Shown: in pieces, positions 1 to 6,260 of the stretch | How the letters are laid out: every line of letters starts with the position of its first letter | Position numbering within the stretch: position 1 is the stretch's first letter | Position numbers and translations under genes: made by a program | Assembly: GCA_023266155.1 (NCBI GenBank) | Contig: JAHFRS010000003.1 | Span: 1-6,260, forward strand | DNA from: an archaeon | Lineage (GTDB): Archaea; Nanobdellota; Nanobdellia; Woesearchaeales; GW2011-AR9 | Direction: 5' to 3' | Length of the DNA: 6,260 bases | The notes under the pieces: generated by a model | Seen by the model: only the letters and a program-made list of their open reading frames with translations | What the model was told of the DNA's origin: nothing | Databases searched by the model: none

Positions 1-1388
1 CACTCCATAAACTTTCGCATCGCCGGATGCATATCCATCAGGTGCTGCTTGGCAATCTCTTCATACATCTTATAGATGATCATCACCGTCAAGACGATAC
101 TTGTTCCCTGTGCCAGCGCGCCTGTTAAGTCAGCGACCGCAGCTAACAGTCCAATCGCAGCTCCTCCCACAATGGTCAGCGGCCAGATGTACCGTTTCAA
201 TATTTTTTCTAGCACCCGTTCATCCTGCCGAAATCCAGGGATCTGCAGTCCTGCCGCCAGAATTTGCTTGGCTTGAGATGCCGCATCCATATTCGCCGTC
301 TGCACCCAGAAGATGCTGAAGATAACCGCACCAGCCATAAATAACATAATGTAAATGAACGACTGTCCTAGCATCGACCAGGTAAAACTTCCCCGGATAA
401 TACTTTGCACCAGATCCGGTGAATTCAGCCAATACACGAGTCCGCTGACGGGCGTATTGCCAGAAAACGTTCCCATCAGGGGATAGCCCCATTTCTCCAG
501 TAAACGGGCAAACAATTGGACATTCGCGAGTAATGCGGACATTAAAATGACTGGAATGTTTGACGTATAAAAAAAGTTCAGCGGCCATCTCATCCCATAC
601 CCACGGACACGGCCAAAAGCTAACGGGATTTCCACTTTCATCGCTTGACCGTACACCGCGACGGCAAAGACGACGACCGTTGATACCAAGGCCGCAATCT
701 GCAGCCCCGCTGTCGTCACGTCGCCGATAGCTAACGATTGGAACAACGCCGGAACAGCTCCTGCGGCAATGTCAGGATTGGTGGGCGACGGTAAAAAATT
801 AAATGCGCGGATGAAAATCTGTTGCGCGACTCCGGCCGCGATGAACAAGCTAATGCCTGAGCCAAATCCCCATTTACTGACGACTTCATCCATCAGCATG
901 ATGATCAGCCCGCCTAAAAATAACTGGAACACCAGCAACAGTTGCATCTGAAAAAAAAGCGGCGTGCCAACTAAAGCGGGAGAGGGCGCCAGGCCACCCA
1001 TAAAGACGTAAATTCCTGCTTCAAAGATGATGAAAAAAATGGAGAGTAATTTCTGCAGCCCCTGAAATTTTTTGCGGCCTTCTTGTGTATTGAGATCAAA
1101 TTTTAAAATTCCCGTTCCGGCCAACAATTGCAACACAATCGATGACGTGACCAAAGGGCCGATACCAAGGGAAATGATGCTGCCAAACGAGGCTCCCAGA
1201 ATGATGGACAGGAATTCAAATTGCTGTAAGGCATTTTCTCCCAAGCCAAACAGGGGAATCAGCCCCATCACAAAAAAAATCACCAGAATCAATAAAGTCC
1301 ATTTTAATTTCTCTTTGAATGGCAGCCGCTTTTGTAAGGGCCCACGAACTTCAGGAAGATGAACAATAATGGCGTCAAGAAAAGACAT
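1..1388 (-). CDS. secY: Preprotein translocase subunit SecY (Sec61 alpha), cut at the left edge
   Basis: SecY forms the membrane channel that moves unfolded proteins across, and inserts proteins into, the cytoplasmic membrane, with SecE and Sec61-beta. My translation from 1388 (MSFLDAIIVHLPEVRGP) gives 462 residues to the edge with no stop. Ten hydrophobic segments can be placed, at about 28-47, 70-92, 113-132, 147-167, 178-196, 226-247, 273-295, 341-362, 401-419 and 426-442. The plug region (LQQFEFLSII, about 54-63) and the adjoining LGIGPLVTSSIVLQLLAG are typical of archaeal SecY, as are the basic cytosolic loops (VEIPLAFGRVRGYG; RVLEKILKRY). The end, GTSIVLTVMIIYKMYEEI then HPAMRKFME, is where the family terminates. 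The last two bases in view are TG, so the next codon may be TGA and the gene is virtually complete. AAGG and GGAGG precede the ATG by about 4 and 12 bases. Confidence 0.96.
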   Translation of the reverse strand, partial: MSFLDAIIVHLPEVRGPLQKRLPFKEKLKWTLLILVIFFVMGLIPLFGLGENALQQFEFLSIILGASFGSIISLGIGPLVTSSIVLQLLAGTGILKFDLNTQEGRKKFQGLQKLLSIFFIIFEAGIYVFMGGLAPSPALVGTPLFFQMQLLLVFQLFLGGLIIMLMDEVVSKWGFGSGISLFIAAGVAQQIFIRAFNFLPSPTNPDIAAGAVPALFQSLAIGDVTTAGLQIAALVSTVVVFAVAVYGQAMKVEIPLAFGRVRGYGMRWPLNFFYTSNIPVILMSALLANVQLFARLLEKWGYPLMGTFSGNTPVSGLVYWLNSPDLVQSIIRGSFTWSMLGQSFIYIMLFMAGAVIFSIFWVQTANMDAASQAKQILAAGLQIPGFRQDERVLEKILKRYIWPLTIVGGAAIGLLAAVADLTGALAQGTSIVLTVMIIYKMYEEIAKQHLMDMHPAMRKFME

Positions 1389-1395
1389 GTGGCCT

Positions 1396-1863
1396 TCACG
1401 CCTCCACTGCCTCTCCAGAATCAGTGTGCTTTGCGCGAAGGATCGTTCCGCCAACTGCGTTAAGCCTTTCTTCAACATGAGCACTCCAAGAAGCGGCGAT
1501 GAACCGTAATTTGGCCATCGGTGTGCCTGTCGCTAACAATTTGGCATATCCTAAGACTTCCAGATTAATTGTAATGTGGCCTTTTTCCTGGGTGGCCAAG
1601 CCTTTCTGTACTAATCGTGATACTTTTGCGGAGGTAAAATAACCGAGGTTAATCGCTTTTCCTGCTGCCGGCCGTTTGCTGGTGAACCCTCTCCTGCCAA
1701 TCGGCGTATGATACTTATCCTTCTTATGGCCGGAACGTTTTCCTGTCCCGGCGTTTCCCCGTCCACCACGAGAACCTGATCCTCTTCTTTTTTTGCGGTG
1801 TCCGCCGCCATGCGTCGTGTGTCCACGATACCGTACTACTTTTTTACGCCGGTGAACTACCAT
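1396..1863 (-). CDS. rpl15: Large-subunit ribosomal protein uL15 (archaeal type)
   Basis: uL15 is a 23S rRNA-binding protein with a long basic N-terminal extension that threads into the subunit core, plus a globular C-terminal domain. The extension is unmistakable: KKVVRYRGHTTHGGGHRKK, RGSGSRGGRGNAGTGKRSG and GRRGFTSKRP (residues 1-64). The globular part contains INLGYFTSAKVSRLVQKGLA, ITINLEVLGYAKLLATGTP and an alternating-strand/helix end with AHVEERLNAVGGTI. The 155 residues are close to the archaeal norm of about 145-150; the last few (GEAVEA) form a small acidic tail. The ATG at 1863 overlaps the stop of the upstream acidic gene by seven bases, and GGGAG at 1874-1878 lies 10 bases upstream. 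SecY follows after seven bases, the standard archaeal neighbour. Confidence 0.96.
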   Translation of the reverse strand: MVVHRRKKVVRYRGHTTHGGGHRKKRRGSGSRGGRGNAGTGKRSGHKKDKYHTPIGRRGFTSKRPAAGKAINLGYFTSAKVSRLVQKGLATQEKGHITINLEVLGYAKLLATGTPMAKLRFIAASWSAHVEERLNAVGGTILRAKHTDSGEAVEA

Positions 1864-2204
1864 CTTCGTTTTTCTCCCTGTTCTTCCGTTTCACTATAAC
1901 CAATATAATTGCCGTGAACATCGAATTGAACTTTACTGAGCGGCTGTCCATTCACGAAACTCTCCACGTTGCTGGTTGCCGCTGGTTGGCGATAATGATG
2001 CTGTTCTTGAGCAGACAAAGGCGAGAATAAAGAGCCAGAGGGTTGATACTTGCTCTCTTCTCTCAGCTCATCTTCCGCCAGCCCTTCTTCCGGCTCTGCA
2101 TCAAAATAGTCCGCAGCAAACGGGTTATAAACAATATCCCCTCCTTCTCTTAAAAGGCTTCTTTCATTCAAATCGATCATGATTGGTCTAGTTCCTTTTC
2201 CCAT
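1857..2204 (-). CDS. Unrecognised acidic 115-residue protein inserted between uL30 and uL15
   Basis: I do not recognise this protein. The usual archaeal operon runs directly from uL30 to uL15, so the gene is an addition. It is probably real: it starts one base after the uL30 stop, has AGAGG at 2215-2219 ten bases before its ATG, and its TAG stop overlaps the uL15 start by seven bases (ATGGTAG). It is acidic (21 Asp/Glu against 11 Lys/Arg by my count), unlike its strongly basic neighbours, and contains no cysteine, signal peptide or membrane segment. Residues 10-35 contain DLNERSLLREGGDIVYNPF; residues 36-82 are Glu-, Gln-, Ser- and Pro-rich and look disordered; residues 83-104 (KVQFDVHGNYIGYSE part) could form a beta hairpin; the end is KRRW. 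A second ATG at 2180 (MIDLNERSLL) is a possible start. It may be a ribosome-associated or assembly protein of this lineage, but only position suggests this. Confidence 0.8.
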   Translation of the reverse strand: MGKGTRPIMIDLNERSLLREGGDIVYNPFAADYFDAEPEEGLAEDELREESKYQPSGSLFSPLSAQEQHHYRQPAATSNVESFVNGQPLSKVQFDVHGNYIGYSETEEQGEKRRW

Positions 2205-2205
2205 G

Positions 2206-2661
2206 TTACATCATCCTCTTCAGTAAATCATTTATTTTTTCGCCTCGATAGCCAAGAGCTCCGCCAGCCGCAAACGCCATCTTGATTCCTTTCCGGCCAA
2301 AGCCTTTCCGCGGTGGGTTTAAGGTAAAATAAGGTTTATATTTTTTCCCCTGCACCTGCAAGGTCTTGTAAGAATAGATTTTATGTCCATCCTGCTGCCG
2401 GGCAAGAAAAATTTTCCCCCGCTTTTGCACTAATTCTTGAAACACTTCTTCCGTGATTTCTCCCCAGGTGACAAAATCTTTCACCATGGTAATCATGCCC
2501 CTGATCACCGGCGTATCGTCCACCACCACACAGGTATTCTTGCGATACAGTCGCAGGGAGGTAAGCGTATCCAGCATGGGCTGAGTTAATTCTGCCTGTC
2601 CCCGTACCAACACCACGGCAAGTTTCACAAATTTGCCGCTCTTTTTTTCAGTCATGCTCAT
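2206..2661 (-). CDS. rpl30: Large-subunit ribosomal protein uL30 (archaeal long form)
   Basis: uL30 is a small RNA-binding protein of the large subunit. The 151-residue length matches the archaeal/eukaryotic long form (about 155) rather than the 60-residue bacterial one. The core is visible: KLAVVLVRGQAELTQPMLDTL, LRLYRKNTCVVVDDTPVIRGMI, and VKDFVTWGEITEEVFQEL (about residues 61-78), followed by a basic C-terminal part with YFTLNPPRKGFGRKGIKM and GGALGYRGEKINDLLKR. It begins with MSM, giving two possible ATGs at 2661 and 2655. The first is preferred: GAGG of a GAGGGAG stretch lies 7 bases before it, and it makes an ATGA overlap with the uS5 stop. The TAA stop is one base before the next gene, and the last codons (AAG AGG ATG ATG) carry that gene's probable Shine-Dalgarno. 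Confidence 0.95.
   Translation of the reverse strand: MSMTEKKSGKFVKLAVVLVRGQAELTQPMLDTLTSLRLYRKNTCVVVDDTPVIRGMITMVKDFVTWGEITEEVFQELVQKRGKIFLARQQDGHKIYSYKTLQVQGKKYKPYFTLNPPRKGFGRKGIKMAFAAGGALGYRGEKINDLLKRMM
2215..2219 (-). promoter_or_regulatory. Probable ribosome binding site of the unrecognised 115-residue gene
   Basis: AGAGG on the coding strand, 10 bases before the ATG at 2204 and embedded in the last codons of uL30. It is one argument that the downstream open frame is translated. A weaker AAAGGA precedes the alternative ATG at 2180 by about 12 bases. Confidence 0.5.
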
Positions 2662-3548
2662 GCTTCTCCCTCAACTTCGGCTCCCTCAACGTCGATCGGT
2701 TCCACTGCTGCTATAACTGCTGGTTCCACGACAACCTGCTCAGGAGCAATGACAGGAGGTCTAAGGTCTGAGCCGGTTATTTTTCCGTCAACAATACCTA
2801 ACGTTTGAAAATCTTGTGCGCGAACTTTCACCTGAGATAATTTTTGCAGGGCATCCAGCACCGCACCGATTAAGTTTAATTTGGTCTTAGCCTGGCCAAA
2901 AGTCTTGCTCCAGACATCTTTAATGCCAGCGAATGCTAATATTTTTGCCGCTTCTTTTTCCACACACAGCCCTTTCCCTTTAGGCGCGGGAATTAACAGA
3001 ATTTCTGACGAGCCGCATTTTCCCAAAACAGTATAGGGAATAGAATGAGGTGTTTGACAGTTACACTCCCAGCTGCCACAGCCACGCCTAACTCTCATTA
3101 AATGAAGCCTGGCAGTGCGACGGGCTTTATCACGCGAAGGCACCGTTTCTTTGCTTTTTCCAAGACCTACACCCACATAGCCATTTCTGTTGCCGACTAA
3201 AGCACAGGTGGTAAATTTAAGTTTGTTGCCTTCTTGTGTCTTTTTCTGTGTCTGGCGAAAAATCCGCCGTTGCCCGCCGCCAAATTTCCCTTTCGCCTGT
3301 CCGATGAGCAACAGATCCTCTTCCAGATCCGGCAGCAGAACCGTCGTAATTTCCGCTTCCATGATTTTATGGCCTTGAGAGAAAACATCATTGATCTCAG
3401 TGATTTTACCTTGTTTTACCAGCCGGCCTAACGCAGTTACTGGTTTCCATTCCCGCTGAATTTCAGGAACTTCTTCTATCTCCGGCAGCTTTTCCACAAG
3501 AGCTCCTTTTATAGGAACCTCGACAGGCTGATCTGGCAGTTTAACCAT
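2658..3548 (-). CDS. rps5: Small-subunit ribosomal protein uS5 (archaeal type) with terminal extensions and internal insert
   Basis: uS5 sits near the mRNA entry and decoding region of the small subunit and affects accuracy. Of the 296 residues, about 32-243 are the archaeal family: KPVTALGRLVKQGKI (36-49), LLPDLEED, the N-terminal double-stranded-RNA-binding-like domain with VGNRNGYVGVGLGKSKE (118-134), the RRGCGSWECNC motif (154-164) followed by PHSIP, then LIPAPKGKGL (185-194) and GIKDVWSKTFGQAKTKLN. Typical archaeal uS5 has about 210-240 residues. Here there is a Pro/Glu-rich N-terminal leader of about 31 residues, a Gly/basic insert at about 83-98 (QAKGKFGGGQRRIFR), and an acidic Val/Pro/Glu-rich C-terminal tail of about 50 residues ending VEGAEVEGEA. 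The ATG at 3548 has no Shine-Dalgarno, only A/T-rich DNA and the microsatellite upstream. The TGA stop overlaps the uL30 start. Confidence 0.96.
   Translation of the reverse strand: MVKLPDQPVEVPIKGALVEKLPEIEEVPEIQREWKPVTALGRLVKQGKITEINDVFSQGHKIMEAEITTVLLPDLEEDLLLIGQAKGKFGGGQRRIFRQTQKKTQEGNKLKFTTCALVGNRNGYVGVGLGKSKETVPSRDKARRTARLHLMRVRRGCGSWECNCQTPHSIPYTVLGKCGSSEILLIPAPKGKGLCVEKEAAKILAFAGIKDVWSKTFGQAKTKLNLIGAVLDALQKLSQVKVRAQDFQTLGIVDGKITGSDLRPPVIAPEQVVVEPAVIAAVEPIDVEGAEVEGEA
2666..2672 (-). promoter_or_regulatory. Ribosome binding site of uL30
   Basis: The coding strand reads GAGGGAG, inside the last codons of uS5. The GAGG part is 7 bases from the ATG at 2661 and 13 from the one at 2655, which favours the first ATG. 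Together with the ATGA overlap it suggests translational coupling with some independent initiation. Confidence 0.6.
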
Positions 3549-3563
3549 AGTGTAAGTATTTTG

Positions 3564-4109
<546 letters not shown>

Positions 4110-4114
4110 GATTT

Positions 4115-4603
4115 TTATGTTCTCATCGTTTTACCTGACTCTGTCGGCATTGTCGCTTTTTTCGTCTGAATTAGATTTTGCTCCGTAAGGTATAACTTGA
4201 TATGCCGTACGTTCCTAAAATAACCACCCTTGCTTTTAACATAAAGCAGGCGATAATTGAGCGGTGATAATAAGCTTTTTTCCCGCAACTTGAACAGGAA
4301 TTTTCGTTGGGCGCGGATGGTGTTGATCCACCGTTCTTTTCGAGTGACGAGGGAATACTGGGGGCCTTTTTTACTGCCGCGCCCTTTCTGGCGACCTTTC
4401 CTTTTCTGCTGCTGAATCTGCCGGGCTCGCCCTCGTGATTGAGCATTAGTTTCATCATAGAGGATTTTTCCGACTGCCGCTAAGCCCCGAATATCTGATT
4501 TCGTGATCGCTTTCTGGATCTCCGGCAACGCTGAGGGCAGGAATCTAATCTTGGACGAAGCGGTCTTCAGTGCTTTTGCGGCTAATAAGCGTTTTTGGTT
4601 CAT
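4115..4603 (-). CDS. rpl19e: Large-subunit ribosomal protein eL19
   Basis: eL19 is an archaeal/eukaryotic large-subunit protein near the exit-tunnel side that also contributes to an inter-subunit bridge. The 162 residues cover the whole family: an N-terminal helical domain (QKRLLAAKALKTASSKIRF, then IQKAITKSDIRGLAAVGKI, to about residue 48), the strongly basic extended segment SRGRARQIQQQKRKGRQ with GRGSKKG (57-80), and the C-terminal helical part with RKERWINTIRAQRKFLFKLRE, YRLLYVKSKGGYFR and HIKLYL. The last 20 or so residues (after TEQN) are a Thr/Lys-rich tail of no clear function. The ATG at 4603 overlaps the eL32 stop by four bases (ATGA). No Shine-Dalgarno is visible in the A/T-rich stretch before it, so initiation probably depends on ribosomes finishing eL32. 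The stop is five bases before uL18. Confidence 0.96.
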   Translation of the reverse strand: MNQKRLLAAKALKTASSKIRFLPSALPEIQKAITKSDIRGLAAVGKILYDETNAQSRGRARQIQQQKRKGRQKGRGSKKGPQYSLVTRKERWINTIRAQRKFLFKLREKSLLSPLNYRLLYVKSKGGYFRNVRHIKLYLTEQNLIQTKKATMPTESGKTMRT

Positions 4604-5256
4604 GTTTTTTGAATGATGATTTTTTCAGCAAATTCTTTCTCTTGTTTCTCTTTCTCTTGGGTTTGCTCTGCTGTCACTTCGGCAGACACTGCTGCCCCCT
4701 CATTCTCCTGAGCATTTTTGGATTTCTGATGATCTTTTTCTTTGTTTTTCTCTTTGTTCTTTTTTTGCCCAGCCGATTTTTTCTCTTCCAGCTTCTGTTG
4801 TTTTGTTACGAGCCTTTTTTGTTTCGCCTGCTTACGGCGGGCAATAGCCGCAGAAATCTTTTCGATAGCTTTCCCGGTATCACGCACATTAAGAATCATA
4901 ATTTTTTTAGACGTCGCCACGTTCAGCAGCTCAAATCTTCTTTTCTGTCCCAGTGTCGACGCCAGAATCGCTCCCTGCCGAGTCGGATTCAACGCGACAA
5001 GTTGTGAAATGGTATGCACGACAATCGGTTCCAGTCCCGTAGGGTGAAGGCCATATACTGCTTTAGGCGCGCCAAACCCAGGAGTAGGCATGGCCGGCCG
5101 GCCCCGATGCATCTGCCGAACATAGGAGTGAATACCGCGGGCTGCGCGCCAGCGCCACTTGACCCGCCCACCGCCATGATGAGCTTCTTTGACGACAAAT
5201 AAAGGTTTTCGCCGTTTCTGCGCGTGACGTACTGCTAATAATGGTGTGGTGCTCAT
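4600..5256 (-). CDS. rpl32e: Large-subunit ribosomal protein eL32 with long charged C-terminal tail
   Basis: eL32 is an archaeal/eukaryotic large-subunit protein absent from bacteria. The core (about residues 1-126 of 218) shows the family signatures: KRRKPLF, WRWRAARGIHSYVR, a RGRPAMPTPGFGAPK stretch, GLHPTGLEPIVVH, and the closing KKIMILNV strand. I start it at 5256 (MSTTPLLAVR), not at an in-frame ATG at 5277. The 5256 ATG forms an ATGA overlap with the uL6 stop and has GGGAGG at 5268-5273, 11 bases upstream; that Shine-Dalgarno would lie inside the gene if 5277 were used. After the core come about 92 extra residues rich in Lys, Glu and Gln: first a basic helix-like stretch (GKAIEKISAAIARRKQAK), then repeated NKEK-type segments, then a more acidic Ala/Glu region and a KIIIQKT end. 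The tail is probably helical or disordered. Its TGA stop overlaps the eL19 start as ATGA. Confidence 0.95.
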   Translation of the reverse strand: MSTTPLLAVRHAQKRRKPLFVVKEAHHGGGRVKWRWRAARGIHSYVRQMHRGRPAMPTPGFGAPKAVYGLHPTGLEPIVVHTISQLVALNPTRQGAILASTLGQKRRFELLNVATSKKIMILNVRDTGKAIEKISAAIARRKQAKQKRLVTKQQKLEEKKSAGQKKNKEKNKEKDHQKSKNAQENEGAAVSAEVTAEQTQEKEKQEKEFAEKIIIQKT

Positions 5257-5834
5257 GTGGCTACATTCCTCCCACATTTATTAATAATCCAAATGCCGTC
5301 CATGAAAATGCGAATATCACGATTGGTGATGCGGCAAAGCTGCTCGATTCTGGCCGCCATTTGTCCCGCCGCTTCTTTATCAACACTCTTGACAATAATT
5401 TCTTTATCATTCACTTTGATGGTGACATGGGGGATAACGTCTGCTATCCGCGGGACACTTTCTCCTAAAAAGTTTTTGACGGTGAATTCGGTCGCACTCG
5501 TACTCACGCTCATCGGAAAATGGCCTGAACATATTTTTAAAGTATAGGTGTGCGGCTCTTGCACACCTTTGATCATGTTGGTGATATGAGCTGCAAATGA
5601 ACCGATAATTGTCCGCTCCCGCCGCCCATTGCGCAAGGCGGTCAGAATAATCTTATTCCCTTCCGATAAGACTCCAATGAAAGGATAACGAAACACTTTT
5701 TCAATTTCCCCTTGTGCGCCAGTTAATTTCAAGACAGAACCATGCAGCTGCGCCGTCACGCCAGGTGGTAAGAGCAGTTCCTCTTGCCAGGATTTTTTCT
5801 TCGTTACGGCTGTTTGCGGGGTTATTTTTTTCAT
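5253..5834 (-). CDS. rpl6: Large-subunit ribosomal protein uL6 (archaeal type)
   Basis: uL6 binds 23S rRNA near the sarcin-ricin loop and the factor-binding site. The 193-residue protein has the expected two tandem similar domains. Domain 1 covers roughly residues 18-95, with the LPPGV entry and the GSFAAHITNMIKGV motif that closes it. Domain 2 covers roughly residues 96-185, with SGHFPMSVS, KNFLGE, the IEQLCRITNRDIRIF segment and DGIWII. The family is usually about 175-185 residues; the excess is a basic 13-residue N-terminal leader (MKKITPQTAVTKK). The ATG at 5834 is the only well-placed start. No good Shine-Dalgarno precedes it; the gap to uS8 reads TGATGGGAATGATGAAAAGACC in two parts around a possible weak GATG. 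The TGA stop overlaps the eL32 start as ATGA, so translation of the two is probably coupled. Confidence 0.96.
   Translation of the reverse strand: MKKITPQTAVTKKKSWQEELLLPPGVTAQLHGSVLKLTGAQGEIEKVFRYPFIGVLSEGNKIILTALRNGRRERTIIGSFAAHITNMIKGVQEPHTYTLKICSGHFPMSVSTSATEFTVKNFLGESVPRIADVIPHVTIKVNDKEIIVKSVDKEAAGQMAARIEQLCRITNRDIRIFMDGIWIINKCGRNVAT
5268..5273 (-). promoter_or_regulatory. Ribosome binding site fixing the eL32 start
   Basis: The coding strand reads GGGAGG here, 11 bases before the ATG at 5256. It is a good match to the archaeal anti-Shine-Dalgarno and lies inside the end of uL6. It supports 5256 rather than 5277 as the eL32 start. This is read from sequence only. Confidence 0.6.
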
Positions 5835-5856
5835 GGTCTTTTCATCATTCCCATCA

Positions 5857-6246
5857 TTAGTAACAGAAGGCTAACAACTTCCCTCCCATTTTTTTTTCCT
5901 TGGCCTGAATGTGCGTCATCACGCCCAACGGGGTGGAAACGACTAAAATGCCAAAATCTTTCGCCGGAAGATAGCGTTTCTCCCATTTTTCAAAGGCGCG
6001 ATAGGGAGCAGAGAAGCGTGGTTTAATCACGCCGCACTTGTTGATATTTCCTAATAAATTTATTTTCAGCAGCCCGGCCTGGCCGTCTTGAGTTTCTTCA
6101 TAGGATCCAACATAGTGATGCTCATTCATAATCTCTAAAACCTGTTTCATCATTTTAGAAACGGGCTTGAGCGCTACTTCCCGCTTGCCGACGCGTTCGG
6201 CATTCATGATTTTAGACAGTCCTGCTGCCAGAGGGTCATTTAACAT
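5857..6246 (-). CDS. rps8: Small-subunit ribosomal protein uS8 (archaeal type)
   Basis: uS8 binds the central domain of 16S rRNA and is needed early in assembly of the small-subunit platform. The 129 residues match the archaeal family's usual length of about 130 from end to end. It opens with MLNDPLAAGLSKIMNAE, carries the central INKCGVIKPRF segment (about residues 68-78), and ends with the hallmark KRYLPAKDFGILVVSTPLGVMTH region and a GGKLLAFCY terminus. The start is at 6246 because the family begins with this NDPLA segment; no in-frame start exists in the 14 bases upstream. Those 14 bases (AAAAACAACATACC on the coding strand) contain no Shine-Dalgarno motif and no stop codon, so the upstream gene, expected to be uS14, ends outside the window. 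A 22-base gap separates it from uL6. Nothing is unusual in the protein itself. Confidence 0.97.
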   Translation of the reverse strand: MLNDPLAAGLSKIMNAERVGKREVALKPVSKMMKQVLEIMNEHHYVGSYEETQDGQAGLLKINLLGNINKCGVIKPRFSAPYRAFEKWEKRYLPAKDFGILVVSTPLGVMTHIQAKEKKMGGKLLAFCY

Positions 6247-6260
6247 GGTATGTTGTTTTT

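Noticed and set aside
220..588. 122-codon minus-strand frame within SecY
   Set aside because: It lies in another frame of the same strand as secY, whose translation is clearly the real one across this stretch.
1072..1362. 96-codon plus-strand frame opposite the secY start
   Set aside because: Antisense shadow of secY with no family resemblance and no ribosome binding site of note.
1611..1826. 71-codon minus-strand frame inside uL15
   Set aside because: It is a different frame of the uL15 gene; the uL15 translation matches the family throughout.
3057..3090. Cysteines of the uS5 GCGSWECNC motif as a new metal site
   Set aside because: This cysteine-containing motif is standard in archaeal and eukaryotic uS5, so it is not a novelty of this window.
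4570..5007. 145-codon plus-strand frame rich in Phe and Leu, resembling a membrane protein
   Set aside because: It is the antisense of the Lys/Glu-rich eL32 tail and core; AAA/GAA codons read backwards give TTT/TTC. It has no independent support.
5254..5277. Longer eL32 beginning at the ATG at 5277 (MWEECSH)
   Set aside because: The extra seven residues are not family-like, and the good GGGAGG site would then lie inside the gene; 5256 also gives the ATGA overlap seen at other junctions.

Overview
The window is a stretch of an archaeal ribosomal-protein operon (the spc-type cluster). Every supported gene lies on the minus strand, so transcription runs from high to low coordinates. The set includes eL32 and eL19, which bacteria lack. 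The other proteins are the archaeal/eukaryotic versions: uS5 has the RRGCGSWEC motif, and uL30 and uL18 are the long forms. SecY is also archaeal in type. An organism in the DPANN group is plausible, because of a glycine/basic insert in uS5 that I associate with that group, charged tails on several proteins and tight packing. That placement is an inference; a non-DPANN archaeon is not excluded. TAA, TGA and TAG are all used as stops, so the standard code fits.

Layout in transcription order: uS8 (6246-5857), uL6 (5834-5253), eL32 (5256-4600), eL19 (4603-4115), uL18 (4109-3594), a 45-base gap holding a nine-copy TAA/TTA microsatellite, uS5 (3548-2658), uL30 (2661-2206), an unrecognised acidic 115-residue protein (2204-1857), uL15 (1863-1396), and SecY (1388 to the left edge, cut within about a codon of its probable end). 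This is the usual archaeal order uS8-uL6-eL32-eL19-uL18-uS5-uL30-uL15-SecY with one extra gene between uL30 and uL15. Genes overlap by 4 to 7 bases or lie 1 to 22 bases apart, except at the microsatellite. No stretch over 300 bases lacks a gene; the 14 bases upstream of uS8 hold nothing recognisable.

The genes supply small-subunit proteins (uS8, uS5), large-subunit proteins (uL6, eL32, eL19, uL18, uL30, uL15) and the core of the protein-export channel (SecY). Three things go beyond a routine operon: the acidic orphan gene coupled to uL15, the microsatellite that marks the only real break in the gene chain, and the extensions on eL32 and uS5. I saw no mobile element, CRISPR array, tRNA or rRNA.
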